NCBI GenBank assembly: GCA_900491605.1
Contig: UESW01004556.1
Coordinates: 835,549-899,548 of the forward strand
Direction: 5' to 3'
DNA: 64,000 nucleotides
From: Calamus simplicifolius
Taxonomy: Eukaryota; Streptophyta; Magnoliopsida; Arecales; Arecaceae
Part shown: positions 46,576-58,000 of the stretch, piece after piece
Position numbering within the stretch: position 1 is the stretch's first letter
How the letters are laid out: every line of letters begins with the position of its first letter
The notes under the pieces: generated by a model
What the model was told of the DNA's origin: nothing
Databases searched by the model: none
What the model saw: the letters and a program-made list of their open reading frames with translations, nothing else
Translations under genes and position numbers: made by a program

Positions 46576-46913
46576 TGATGATCTAGTTCTTACTCCTTGA
46601 GATGGATCACCTATAATTAATTCCTTTGGATGACCATAGGCATATCTCCAATCTCTAGGAAGATCTACTCATTATGATTAGTATCAATAACATCAACCCT
46701 AGGTGAATCATCATCTTTAGCTTCTTGTTCATGATCTGAAGATACATCTATATTTAATTTTTCAATATCTCTTTCTAGCAAATTTGTATCTTCCTCATCA
46801 TCAATCTTTTCTGAACTTGATGCTAAAGACTCATCAAAAACTACATGAATAGATTCTTCTACAATTAAGTTTCTTGTTAAATACTCTATAGGCTTTACTA
46901 GTTGTTGAATATC

Positions 46914-48110
46914 CTAAGAATATGCCTTCATCAGATTTTGCATCAAATTTTCAAGATTATCTTTACCATTATTATGAATAAAACATTTACAACCAAATGC
47001 ATGAAAATAACTAATGTTTGGTTTCCTATTATTCCATAATTCATAGGGAGTTTTCTTAAGGATTGGCCTAATTAGGGCTCTATTAAGATGTAACATGCCG
47101 TGTTTATAGCTTCCGCCCAAAAGTATTTGGGAGTTGGCTTTCACATAGCATGGTACGGGCCATGTCTTCTAAAGTCCTATTTTTCTTTCTACAACTCCAT
47201 TTTGTTGTGGTGTTCTAGGTGCAGAAAAATTATGATGAATGCCATTTTCAATGCAGAAATTTTTAAATAAGTGATTTTCAAATTCTGTGCCATGATCACT
47301 TCTAAGAGACACTATGGTGTTGTTTTTCTCATTTGTGACTTTCTTGAAGAATTTCAGAATATTGGAAAGTCTCATCCTTATGAGCCAAAAACAATACCCA
47401 AGTGAATCTAGAATAATCATCTACTATCACAAGACCATATTTCTTTCCTCCTAACTAGTGGTTCTAGTAGGTCCAAAAAGGTCCATGTGAAGTAGCTCTA
47501 GTGGCCTAGAAGTGGAAACAATATTTTTAGATTTGAAAGAGTTTCTAGTTTGTTTTCCAAATTGACATGCATCACAAATTCTGTTATTTTCAAAATCTAA
47601 CTTTGGAAGTCCTTTAACTAAATCCATTCTAATTAATTTTGAAATTAGGTGTGTGCTTGCATGACCTAATCTACGATGCCATAACCATCCAATCTCATTC
47701 ATATTAGCATTATTAGCAACTAAGCAATGATTACTAGTAGACAAATTGTCTAAATCAATTAAGTATACATTGCCATTTCTATTCCAATAAATATAATGCT
47801 ATTGTCAATGGGATTAGAAACAGTGCAAATAGAAGCTTCAAATGAAACTTTGAAACCTTTATCACACAATTGGCTAATACTAATTAAATTATGCTTTAAA
47901 CCATCAACATATAAAACATTTCATAAAAGTGGATGGAGTTATTTGAATTTTACCAAACCCATAATTTGGCCTTTGCCATTGTCACCAAATGTAACAACTC
48001 CTCTTTTATCTTCAAGGGTGATGAATTGCTCCTTGTCACCCGTCATGTGCCTTGAGCAGCCGCTATCAAGATACCACTTTCGTTTTGATCTTTTGGCCGC
48101 AAGACACTCC
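46914..48110 (-). pseudogene. pol: Element D protease and integrase
   Basis: Near 48030-48085 the minus strand reads KWYLDSGCSRHMTGD (intact DSG protease). The integrase follows with WLWHRRLGHASTHLISKLI, CDACQFGKQTRNSF, LELLHMDLFGPTRTTS, SLRSDHGTEFENHLF and APRTPQQNGVVERK, then the C-terminal TPYELWNNRKPNISYFHAFG. Between 47340 and 47450 three one-base losses (two T, one A) together restore the starting frame, which argues for homopolymer contraction rather than selection-free decay. Confidence 0.85.
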
Positions 48111-48118
48111 TGCAAATA

Positions 48119-49709
48119 TCAAATCTTATGTTTAGGTACCCAAGCTTTCTTGGGTCCTTCATGGTTAGTAGCAATAAAGATTGTTCCTTTTGGAACCCAT
48201 ATTTTCTTTCCTTTAATACTTAAATTCTTATTAATTTTTCTAAAATTGCATTCATAGGCTTTATGTCCTTTCTTGTTACAGCAATAACATGAAACATCAT
48301 TTTTCTTGTTTCTTTCTAAAGAAATTTTTAACATACTTTTGTTTCTGTTAGGTCTATATCCTAATCCAGCTTTATCAAATACAGCTCTTTGATTACTTAA
48401 TAGCAAATTAAGTTTTTTAGAGCTATATGTAAATTTATCAACTATATTTTTATATTTATCAACTTCTTTCTTTAATTATTTTCATTTGAAATTAATTCTT
48501 TTTCTTTTAAAAATTTCTTTTTCAGATTTCAATTTTAATTTCAGAGTTCATTTTTCTCTTTGAAGATTTAATTTTCATTTTCAAAGATTTGTTTTCTTTT
48601 TCAAACTTTAAAATCACTAACTAATTCATTAAATGCATCATATAATTCATCAAAAGTAAAGTCATCTTACCTCATCGTCATTTGCCATAAAGCAAATGTT
48701 TGCAACTTCTTTTTGTTCTTCCTCGGAAGAGGATTCTTCGCTATCGCTCCATGTTGCAACATATGCCTTCTTCTTCTTCTTGTAGGCTTCTTCAGTTGAG
48801 GACAGTCATATCTAAAGTGCCCGGTTTCTTACATTCATAACATATGAGGGGGTCTTTCTCTTTTCTTGTCCTTCTTTTTTTCTTTTTCTCCTTCCATTTT
48901 TGTTCCATACTTTTTCTTGTGGAAGGGTCTCCTTCTTTGCATAAATTTTTGAATTCTTTGCAAGAAGAGCTGTCTCATCATCTTCCTCTTCTTCCTCACT
49001 GCTGCTTTTTCCTTTTCTGCAGCTTAAGGGCAATATTTCTTCTTTTTGACTCTTCCTCTTGATGTTGCTTCATGGTCAGTTCATGGTCATCAAGATCCAA
49101 GTAGCTCCTCCAAAGGTAAGTATTTAAATCCTTGGCTTCTTGGATTGCAGTTACTTTCGCTTCCCATGATCTTGGAAGAGACCTAAGAATTTTACGCACC
49201 AATCAGAATTAGTATAAGTCTTACCAAGACTTTTTAACCATTTACAATATCAGTAAATCTAGTGTACATGCATGTGATAGTTTCATTTTGTTCCATGCTA
49301 AACAATTCATATTTGTGCACTAGAATATTAATTTTGATTCTTTAACTTGATTAGTACCCTCATGGGTAACTTCTAATCTATCCCAATTTCTTTTAGGAAA
49401 TACATGTAGAAATTCTATTAAATTCATTAGCATCTAAAGCACAATATAAAACATTCATGGCTTTTGCATTAAGCTGAGCCATTTTCCTATCGTTCTCATT
49501 CCAATCCCTTTCGGTTTAGGAACTATTGAACCATCTACTATGTGTGTGGGTGTGCTAGGTCCATTAGTGATTACACTCCATAGTTCATAATCTAAAGCTT
49601 GAATAAAATTTCATTCTAGCTTTCCAATAAGAATAATTTGAACCATTAAATAAAGGAGGTCTATTAGTAGATTGACCTTCAAAAATGAAAATCCAGCTTG
49701 AGCTGCCAT
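48119..49709 (-). pseudogene. gag: Element D gag: coiled coil and two zinc knuckles
   Basis: ATG at 49709 (MAAQAGFSF); then STNRPPLFNGSNYSYWKARM in the next frame, KILRSLPRSWEAKVTAIQEA (48996-49202), knuckle 1 CYECKKPGHFRYDC with one base missing (about 48795-48845), a Lys/Glu-rich coiled coil in pieces (48420-48660) and knuckle 2 CYCCNKKGHKAYEC (about 48250-48290). It ends GPKKAWVPKHKI and TGA at 48119. The stop position equals that of element C although the stop codon differs (TGA versus TAA). Confidence 0.82.
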
Positions 49710-49756
49710 TTGGATCTTTGACTCTTGATCGTTAGATCAAACAAAAATGAGCACTA

Positions 49757-49768
49757 GCTCTGATACCA
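49757..49768 (-). other. Primer-binding site of element D
   Basis: TGGTATCAGAGC on the minus strand, 2 nt from the 5' LTR. Confidence 0.93.
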
Positions 49769-50582
49769 ATTGTTGGCCCAGATGGCAACCCAAGAGGGGG
49801 GGTGAATTGGGTTCTTTAAAATTTTAACACTTTAAAGCTATGTGCCTTATGAAAGTGGTTGAGTGCAATGAATAGATAAATGCTAAGCACAAATAAATGA
49901 GATAGAGAGAGAGAGACAAAGCACGACAAACACAAAGATTTTATAGTGGTTCGGTGTATCCAACACCTACGTCCACTCCCAAGTTCACTTGGGTCCACAC
50001 TATAATCCACTTGATTACAGCGAGTTGTTTTACAAGCTCACAACTCAAACTTATTGTTTTTCCGGGATCACAACGAACCCAGCTGGTTTTTTGGGCTCAC
50101 CAGCACAAAACCCAACCACAAGCTAACCTTAGCTTGTCCCGAGGTATACTACCTCCACTAATTCAATCCCCTGATTGAATTAGTAACAACAACTTGAAAA
50201 TGAAGTTTACAATACAAGACAGCTCCTTAAATGAGCAAATATGCAATTAAATAAACAATGGTACGAAAAGCCTGTTTGAAGCGAATTTGATTTGAGCTTT
50301 TCTTCTTCTCCTTTGAAAGGTTGAATCAGGCCTCAGCTCAGATTCTTCACAAAAATTACAGTTGAGAAGTTGGGGGAAAATAGGGCTTTTGCTTTCTTTT
50401 TTTCACTTGAAAAATCCTCTGATTTTGAACTTTAAATGCTTTGGATTACTCTTTTGACTCTCTAGGATTGGTTGATGTGAGCTCTGAGTTTTTTTTCTTT
50501 GATTTCTCTCTCTTTCTTTCACAAGATTTTTTAATTTTTTAGTTTTTTTTCTTCTCTCTCTTTTCAAATGGACGGTTCCTTC

Positions 50583-50590
50583 TTTTTATA
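50583..50590 (-). promoter_or_regulatory. TATA box of the element D promoter (5' LTR)
   Basis: TATAAAAA on the minus strand, downstream of the motif array in the direction of transcription. Confidence 0.7.
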
Positions 50591-50744
50591 GACCTCTTAG
50601 TCCAAGATTAGGTGAAAAATATAGCCGTTACAGAGTGGTTGGCTTGCATCTATACACAAAGAAAAATAGCCGTTAGAGATTAAGTAGAAAAATCTTATCG
50701 TTGGAGTCCGTTCTGACATTTGAAAAATCCATTCCTAACAGGTT

Positions 50745-51150
50745 GGAGTCGGCTCCAACTTTTTAGGTGTCGGCTCCAGATCGTGGTGTCCAAAAATAGT
50801 AATAAGAAGTTGTTGAGGAGTCGACTCCGAAAAAGTTAAGTGTCAGCTCATCGCTTTCGGGAGTCGGCTCCGGATCTCCAAGGGTGTCGGCTCCAACAAT
50901 GTCCACAAAAACACGTTCTTTGTATTCAGGTTGGAGTCGGCTCCATAAACTCAGGTGTCAGCTCCCGAACTCTCAGGTGTCGGCTTCGATCTCTAGGTGT
51001 CGGCTCCGAAAACTGATGCAGAAAATACTTCTCTGTATCTCAGGTTGGAGTCGGCTTCGAAATTGTAGGTGTCGACTCTGGACCGTCCCAAAATTCCAGA
51101 AAAGTTTTGATACACCCTGGGGTTGGCTCCTGACTATTTGGGTGTCGACT
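50745..51150. repeat. GTCGGCTCC motif array, right LTR of D
   Basis: Counterpart of 42245-42655, with about 14 units; some differ by a C/T change (GTCGACTCC, GTCAGCTCC). Confidence 0.9.
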
Positions 51151-51323
51151 CTAAGTTATGAACTTATAAATTTTCTTTTCAATTTTGATTCAAAACTTAT
51201 TTCCTTATACCTTTTGACTGATTGAACATTTTTAATGCTTGAAACACTTCATAAATTTATCAGAAACATAATGAATATACTCATGTCTTTTATTAATCAT
51301 CAAAATCAATAATTGAGTCAACA

Positions 51324-51328
51324 AAGAG
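51324..51328. repeat. Target-site duplication of element D, right copy
   Basis: AAGAG, matching 41295-41299. Confidence 0.9.
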
Positions 51329-51813
51329 GCAAACTCTGGGGTGAATGGAAAGCTTCCAGATCCAAGATATATCCAGAGTAAGCCTGGGCTGAGGTCTGTA
51401 AGCCTTCAAAGATCTCTGATAGGAGCACGAGTGAAATAGGATCTCCTCCATAAAGTGATATCAGAAATGTGACCTGAAAGAAGAGGAATAGAAAGAATAC
51501 GCCGACGGAGCTCCTCACCAAACAGAGTGGACACCAAAGAGAGTTGCCATGCATGATGATCCTGAGCAATTAAATTAGTAACTCTCATTCCATTGGGGAT
51601 ATCAGAGCTCACATAAGTAGGCCACCGAGTAAGGGGAAGGTTTGCAATCCATGTATCACGAACAACATCGACAGAGGCACCATCGCCAATCATCCACGAG
51701 ATATTAGATAGAATGGCCAGGGCATGTTGACAAACCTCTTTCCAGAAGAAAGAGTATCCCTGAGTAGACTGAGAATAAGTAGAAGGGGTCCAGTCTTCAT
51801 ATTTGGCACGCAT
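51329..51813 (-). pseudogene. LINE linker and zf-RVT region
   Basis: Reads MRAKYEDWTPSTYSQSTQGY, then SNISWMIGDGASVDVVRDTW, PTYVSSDIPNGMRVTNLI and RRRILSIPLLSGHISDITLW, the conserved region between the reverse transcriptase and zinc finger in plant LINEs (W.IGDG...DxW). A shift near 51406 precedes AFHSPQSLPLC, which runs into the element D target site. Confidence 0.78.
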
Positions 51814-51996
51814 AAACGAGCTTCACAAACAGTGCAGATCAAGCAAGAACTGCGAAGCATGTCTAGCAGTCAAAGCCTTCCTCCTAACTATGAGGGACTG
51901 GATCCCAAGCCTCCCTTCTGAAATCAGCATACAAACACTATCCCACGCCATAAGGTGGATACCATGACCTTCCTGAATGGAGCCCCAGAGGAAATC

Positions 51997-53340
51997 CTAG
52001 AAACATCTCTCCAACCTCCTCAGACAAGACACCGGAATGGCAGCATTAGATAAAATATAGATCAAAAGAGAAGTAAGCACTGACCGAATAAGGGTGAGCT
52101 TGGCAATCATAGATAACCCAGTAACTTTCCATCCATCCAAATGGTCACGAACACTGCACTCAAGGTCACTAAAATCAGTACTACGCGGCCGTCTCCCTGT
52201 GATGGTAACCCCCAGATAGGAAAGATAGTCAGTCTGTACAGAGATATCCAAGATTTGCATAATAGAGCCCCTGACAGCAAGGTCAGTCTTTGTACTAAAG
52301 CAAATCAAGGATTTACTAAGGTTAACTTTCTGACCAGAAGCCCGACAATAAGACTGAATAACTGTGGCAAAAATAGAAGCATTGTAGATAGTGGCCCTGC
52401 CCAATAGGATACAATCATCAGCAAATAGGAGGTGAGAGAGCGAGGGCCCGTTGGGCCCCCCGCTATAAGGAACAAAGGAGGGATCCTGCTGAGCCAGAGA
52501 AAAAGCCTGAGATAATGCATCAGCAGATAAAATGAACAGGAAAGGAGATAAAGGACATCCCTGCCTCAGGCCAACAACTGAATGAAAGAAGTTTGTCTGG
52601 CCACCATTAACAATGATAGAGAAGGACGGCCGGTGAACACAAGCCTTAATCCAGGCAATAAAGAGGTCAACAAACCCAAACTCCTGAAGAGTGCGATAGA
52701 GAAAATCCCAGCTCAATCTATCATAAGCTCTCTCTATGTCCAGCTTAACTGCCATAAGACACTGACGAGTAGGGGCACAATGAAGGTCATGCATGAACTC
52801 TTGAGCTAGCAAGACATTATTAGAGATGTAGCGTCCTCTGAGGAAAGCCCCTTGCTCAGGAGAAATAAGACGAGAAATCACCAGCCTCAGCCGAGAAACC
52901 AAGAGATGAGTGCATACCTTATATAAAGTAGCGCATAAGCTGATCGGCCGGTAGTGCTGAGGAATAGAAGCATTAGGACGTTTGGGCACCAAGGTAACAA
53001 GAGTTCGGTTCCAGTCAGAGGGAATAGATGTAGACAGAAAAACCAACTGGATAGCCTCCACAACATCCTGGCTCATAATATCCTAGTGGTGGAAGAAAAA
53101 GGGAGGAAACCCATCAGGCTCAGGGGCCTTATCAGGTCCAAGGTCCTATAAAGCCATCCTAATCTCCTCCGAGGTAATAGGCCTGGTAAGAAGGTCGTTC
53201 TCTGAACAGACCTTAAAGGGACTTGGCACAGGAGTAACAGGGAAGCCATCCCCCGTCCGCTCAGTCCATCTGGACTGGAAGAAGTGATGAAACTGATCTC
53301 TGATAACCTGGATATCCTCGTGGAAAGTCCCCTCCTCATC
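51997..53340 (-). pseudogene. LINE ORF2 reverse transcriptase
   Basis: A 359-codon open block (51997-53076) holds the non-LTR reverse transcriptase: RTLVTLVPKRPNASIPQHYR, PISLCATLYKVCTHLLVSRL, SPEQGAFLRGRYISNNVLLA, VKLDIERAYDRLSWDFLYRT, VGLRQGCPLSPFLFILSADA, SHLLFADDCILLGRA (catalytic FADD, near 52400) and SYLGVTITGRRP. It ends at a stop after RRLERCF. 53077-53340 in another frame carries the preceding LxPDGFPPFF part. It would copy LINE RNA at the nicked target. It is the best preserved coding block in the window. Confidence 0.88.
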
Positions 53341-53447
53341 AGCTAATTGCCAGGATCCGGTTCACCGAACGGTGTTTTAAAGTGGCCTGGTAAAAAATCT
53401 AGTATTCTGATCACCTTCCTTGACCCACTGAATCTGGGACCTTTGCC

Positions 53448-53960
53448 TCAAAAAAATCTCCTACTGCCGAAGGAGGGAGTGATGGAGGGCCAGGTTGGAG
53501 CGGAGAGAAGTAAGATCAGGATCAAGAAGACAACAAAACTGATCTTCCTTAGTCTGGAGCTTGCGAGACGCAGACTATCCAGATGGAGCAAGGTGGAGGT
53601 TGGTGATATTGTTCGGCAAGTTGAGCAGGTTGGTGACATTGTTCGGCAAGTAAATTGGGACCCTTGGAACCCCAAGTCCAGCAAGTTAGCAGAGGCTATA
53701 AAGGTCATGAACTCCGAAACTCCTGGGGACTCGACAAACTGCTTACCACTTTTCTTTTCATTTGCCCCCACAATACAATTGAAGTCACCAGCAATCAGAG
53801 AGGGAACACCTTGGGCAATCAAAGATCGTATCTCTTCCCAGAGCACACGATACTTCCGAAAGTCTGTACTAGCATACACACCCGAGAGAAGCCAAAGGAC
53901 CTACGTCCCCTCAGAAATGATAAGAGCAATATGAAGCATGTTTTTCAAGCACATGAATAA
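53448..53960 (-). pseudogene. LINE ORF2 endonuclease, 5'-truncated
   Basis: Reads MYASTDFRKYRVLWEEIRSL, then QGVPSLIAGDFNCIVGANEK, SGKQFVESPGVSEFMTF and NLLDLGFQGSQFTCRT, the APE-type endonuclease (GDFN motif). Upstream in another frame LHIALIISEGT precedes it, after which the LINE ends. A short duplicated phrase (PTCSTCRTISPT, from a 30-bp repeat GGTTGGTGACATTGTTCGGC at 53595-53655) interrupts the domain. It would nick the target DNA. Confidence 0.8.
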
Positions 53961-53979
53961 GAAGGATGGTCCCACGAGT

Positions 53980-55060
53980 GGTAATTCCGTTCAATTATCT
54001 ACATCTTTCGTAAGATTTGTCAGCATTTAAAACAGTACTGTAAGCCAGAAGTTCAGCAAAAGCTTGCCAATGGTCAAAATATGTTGGTGATGGTGGGGTG
54101 TACTGACCCTGACGAAAAAGTTGAATTTCCTCCCTCACAAAGTTCCAGAAAAATTTCAAAATCAATTCAAGGGGTTTAAGATGCCAGAGTTGACCAAAAT
54201 TCAGGAATATGTTAAGATTAATTGGCATCTAATTGGTTCACTCGAGCTGTTTTCCTTAGGCCTGCTTGCTAGGATTACATCTCTTCAACTTTGTCAAGCA
54301 ATCTTCAGTTGAAAACGAGCCGATGAAGCGAATTCTTATGGCATGCTCCGCTCTGGAAAGTTTTTATGGCATGCTTACGATCCGATTGTTTGAGGCAGAA
54401 GCTGAATTTTCATTCTGCTTTCGCTAATACTATATTTTTATTGACATCCAAAATTGACATCTAAAAGTCAATTGGCGTGAACATGGGAACTCATCTCATG
54501 GAGCAAATTCTGTTCAATTATCTTATGCCCTATTGATAATTCCATTCAATTATCTACATCTGTCGCAAGATTTGTCACGCATTTAAAACAATATTGTAAG
54601 CCAGAAGTTCAGCAAAAGGTTGCTAATAGCCAAAATAAGTTGGTGATGGTGGAATATACTGACCCTGACGAAAAAATTAAATGTACTCCGCAACAAAGTT
54701 CCAGAAAAATTTCAAAATCAAATCAAGGGGTGTTAAATGCCAAAGTTGACCGAAATTCAGGTATATGTTAACATTAATTGGCATCCAATTGTTTCACTCG
54801 ATCTGTTTTCCTTAGGCCTGCTTGCTAGGATTACATCTCTTCAACTTTGTCAAGCAATCTTCAGTTGAAAACGAGCTGATGAAGCGAATTCTTATGGCGT
54901 GCTCCGCTGCGGAAAGTTTTTATGGCGTGCTTACATTCCGATGGTTGGCGGTAGAAGCTGAATTTTCATTCTGCTTTCGCTAATACTATATTGTTTTGGA
55001 CATACAAAATTGGCATCTAAAAGTCAATTGACGTGAGCATGAGAACTCATTAGCACGAGC
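53980..55060. repeat. 554-bp imperfect tandem duplication
   Basis: Copy 1 (about 53980-54533) and copy 2 (about 54534-55060) match through most of their length, for instance TCAATTATCTACATCT at 53991 and 54545, and GGCCTGCTTGCTAGGATTAC in both. They differ by scattered substitutions and small indels, so the duplication is not very recent. Open frames inside are short and differ between copies; no gene is supported. Confidence 0.88.
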
Positions 55061-58000
55061 TGTCTATATGTGACTAGATAGGCAAGAGAGGTCCGGAGAT
55101 ATTATTAAAATGCTAAGTTAGCATAAAGATCAAGTGATAAGAGCATAATGGATGAAACTAATCCTCTTGAACTTCTCTCACGTTCCAATATAAAGGGAGT
55201 TTGTAATATCTCAAAAGGCTAAAAAGAATAGCAACACAATGGATGAAAAAGATTGGTTGAAAGGCTTGAAGGAACTTATAACTCAAGTTCATTTGCTACC
55301 AATTAATATATACTCGAATTATTATGATCACATGAACCTATCTTACCAATAAATTAATTGGCCTAACAGATAGATTTAATGTATTATATAAGGTATAAGG
55401 CCGATCTAAATGTATAAAAGTTGGTAGGCTCAAATTTAATGTATAGAAGTTGGTGGGCTCAAGCTGGGATTAGTCTCTTTAGAAGAAAAAAAATTATTAA
55501 TGATAAAGATAATCTCGTAATAATATTATCTTTGTACGTGGTAATAATAACTTTACATGGAGTAAATCATGGCTTCCTTGTACGGGACATTGCTATATAA
55601 AAAGGATAAAGATTATAGAACCTTAAGAGCTTGCAAAAAAAAAAAAAAAAGTATGTTGTCCGATGAAAAAAATTGATTTAAGAGATGTGAAGAGCTTATT
55701 ACTTGAGTTTATTAATTACTAATTAATTTAAACTTAAATTTTTTAAATTTATATGGGATCGATCAAATTAATTAGACAAAGATTTTTTTATATATAGAGA
55801 TGTGAAAGACTTTTTTGAATTGATTAAAGATGATCGCAATACTACAATAACTTTAAGTTCTAACAATGCTTATTAATGTAAAAATATATATCAATGCTTT
55901 GCACTGAGAGGAGTGAAAAGAATATTTTTTTTATGCTTTTAAAAGCATCAGCGTTTCCGCTGATGCTATAAAGCATCGGCGGCAGCGTAATCGTTAGCAT
56001 CGGCAGCATAACCGAGGCAAGAAGTGGACTGAAATCTTTTATGAAAAAAGCGTCCCCTTTTATATGGAAAAAGGTTGTAAGAGATGGGCCGAAATATTTT
56101 ATGACAAGGTCATGCTTAATACATTTCAAAATGAAATATGCGGATAATAAGAGTTTGTAAAAAGTACTTGAGTGAATTCAGCGTTTTTGAGGACGACAGT
56201 GTTCATCGTTTATAGGATACATGTGGGCATGGTCATCCGAGAAGAAGGTAAACACTGATGGCAGTACATACCATAAGTTAAAAAGGTGTGAAAAAAAAAG
56301 AAAAAAACTTCGGTCGAAAACCTGGACAGTTTAATGGCACGTACGTCTTCTTTATTGCCCTGGATATGGTCCTCGCAATTCTTTTGGAAGCTGCTTGTGG
56401 TACTCAAGCTTCCACCACGCCCCAAAGAGAACCTTTAACGCACCTCCCTTGCACCTCCAAGTGGTCCAAGGATAACTCACGAGTGTAAAGCTTTAGGCCC
56501 CCTTGCTCCTGGTCTTTTACCCACCAGAGGATCCCCTGTAACCATGCTATACAATAGTAAGAAATATCATATAATATTAGATCTTCGGTTGATCTGAATA
56601 AAGCTTAAGATTTTATAGGAAGGTGCATTTATTTGTACCTAAAAGCAGCAATCAATGCCTATAGTTCATCAGAGAAGCTCGGTTTCACATATATTGAGTA
56701 TCAATTAGTTATGAGCTGTGCAAGGCAAGGAATCCATGTAATAAATTGAGATGTATGAGGTCTCCTTTTCAAATCTATGAGAGAGAATGCAATAGTGAAG
56801 TATATGTACATATGGAACTAAAGATATGGATCGCACTTTTTTAGTTCTTTAACACTTTTTCAGTCCTTGACAACCACTGACACTCTCTGAGATCAAAAAC
56901 CAAAATAACATCCTCTAAGGGATAAATACCAGTCTTCAGATAGTATGGTGGAGAAAGGAAGATCAAGAGGAACAATAATTCCAAGCTGATTTAATCATCC
57001 AATATCCAATTGATGGAAAGATTCCTCATCAACCTGAAGTCTGTCTAGTACACTGGATTACTTGAGAAAAATTTATATCCAAATAAAGATTTCATATTTC
57101 GGTCGGTGGTGCATTGTCATAACCTTGTTGCTTGATGCCCAGACAGATGAGGATAGAACAAGGCAATAAGATGAATTCAAAACAGAATAAAGATGACATA
57201 ATAGGACTCAGAACTAACTCAACTAGACTACACACCATATTAGCTTGAGCTGAAGCAAAGACTGAGTTTGGATTCAATCCAGGATGGCAACTGATAGTCA
57301 GTATCTTGACTGTAAACTGTCATTTTGGTAGTCTATTTAGAAAGTAATGAGGACCTTCTTTACCATTACTCATGCATTCACTGTCATAGAAATCTATTTC
57401 CAAAGAAAATACTAGTAGGGTTTTCAATGCATCAGAATGCATGAGAACTTTATTAGCCCCAATCTTCAGATAGACTGCAATGATTCGTATCATCCACTTT
57501 AGGCTGACACAGTAACAAAGGAAACTGCACCTTAACTGAATCCTGCTTTTAGCTATTAACAAACTCCCATGTCAAAGATTTATGATTATTTTCCATGGTC
57601 TTCAGTGTTGTACTATGATTGTTCCCTGTTGTGTTGGACGCAACTTATCATCTCCCTCTGATTTCCTAATCAGCCATAGTTGAATTAAAATATCACTTAA
57701 GAACCATTTTATTTGATAAGATTGTAAAATCCACTCTCCCTCATTTAATAAATTATCTCTAATCAATATATGTTTCCCCTTCCCAATTTCACCACTTCAT
57801 CATTTGGGCTTGTTCTGGTTGCACTCTTCCTCATCAAGAACCTAGCATATCAACCACTGACCAAGCTATGCTGCAACCTCCTGGTACAAGTTCGTAGTAC
57901 ATCAAAGTATTCTGAAAACCATTCTAAGAAAGAAAAAAAAAAAATTATTACTATAACAACATGACACCACCTTGAAAGTCACTAAATACTCTTTATTTTT

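Larger units (their letters stand above)
41300..51323 (-). mobile_element. Element D: complete Sirevirus-like Ty1/copia retrotransposon
   Basis: 10.0 kb, transcribed leftward. LTRs of 1,515 and 1,553 bp (TGTTGGCCC...GTCAACA on the plus strand), AAGAG duplication, PBS and polypurine tract. Coding matches element C closely in order and wording, including a Gag with two knuckles, the stop after GPKKAWVPK and a third ORF after pol. The LTR sequences differ wholly from C, and both LTRs plus an internal block carry GTCGGCTCC motif arrays. Frame breaks that I could resolve fit single-base losses. Confidence 0.93.
49771..51323 (-). repeat. 5' LTR of element D
   Basis: Partner of 41300-42814. Holds the motif array 50745-51150 and the TATA box 50583-50590. 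The copies differ largely by 1-base or short indels plus scattered substitutions. Confidence 0.93.
51329..53960 (-). mobile_element. LINE, 5' part (endonuclease, RT, zinc finger)
   Basis: Continues the LINE of 40294-41299. Order from right: endonuclease, reverse transcriptase, linker, zf-RVT. The right end at about 53960 falls inside the endonuclease domain, so the element is 5'-truncated, the usual result of target-primed reverse transcription. Total LINE length without element D is about 3.6 kb. No ORF1 was seen. Confidence 0.85.

Noticed and set aside
47796..48257. 153-codon plus-strand ORF
   Set aside because: It is the antisense of the element D gag end and protease, which explain the region.
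51724..53934. Plus-strand ORFs over the LINE region
   Set aside because: Antisense shadows of the LINE reverse transcriptase and endonuclease.
53995..54228. 77-codon minus-strand ORF in the 554-bp duplication
   Set aside because: Not kept in the second copy; no recognised domain.
56288..56488. 66-codon plus-strand ORF as a host gene
   Set aside because: Starts in a Lys-rich low-complexity stretch, no domain, no splice context.
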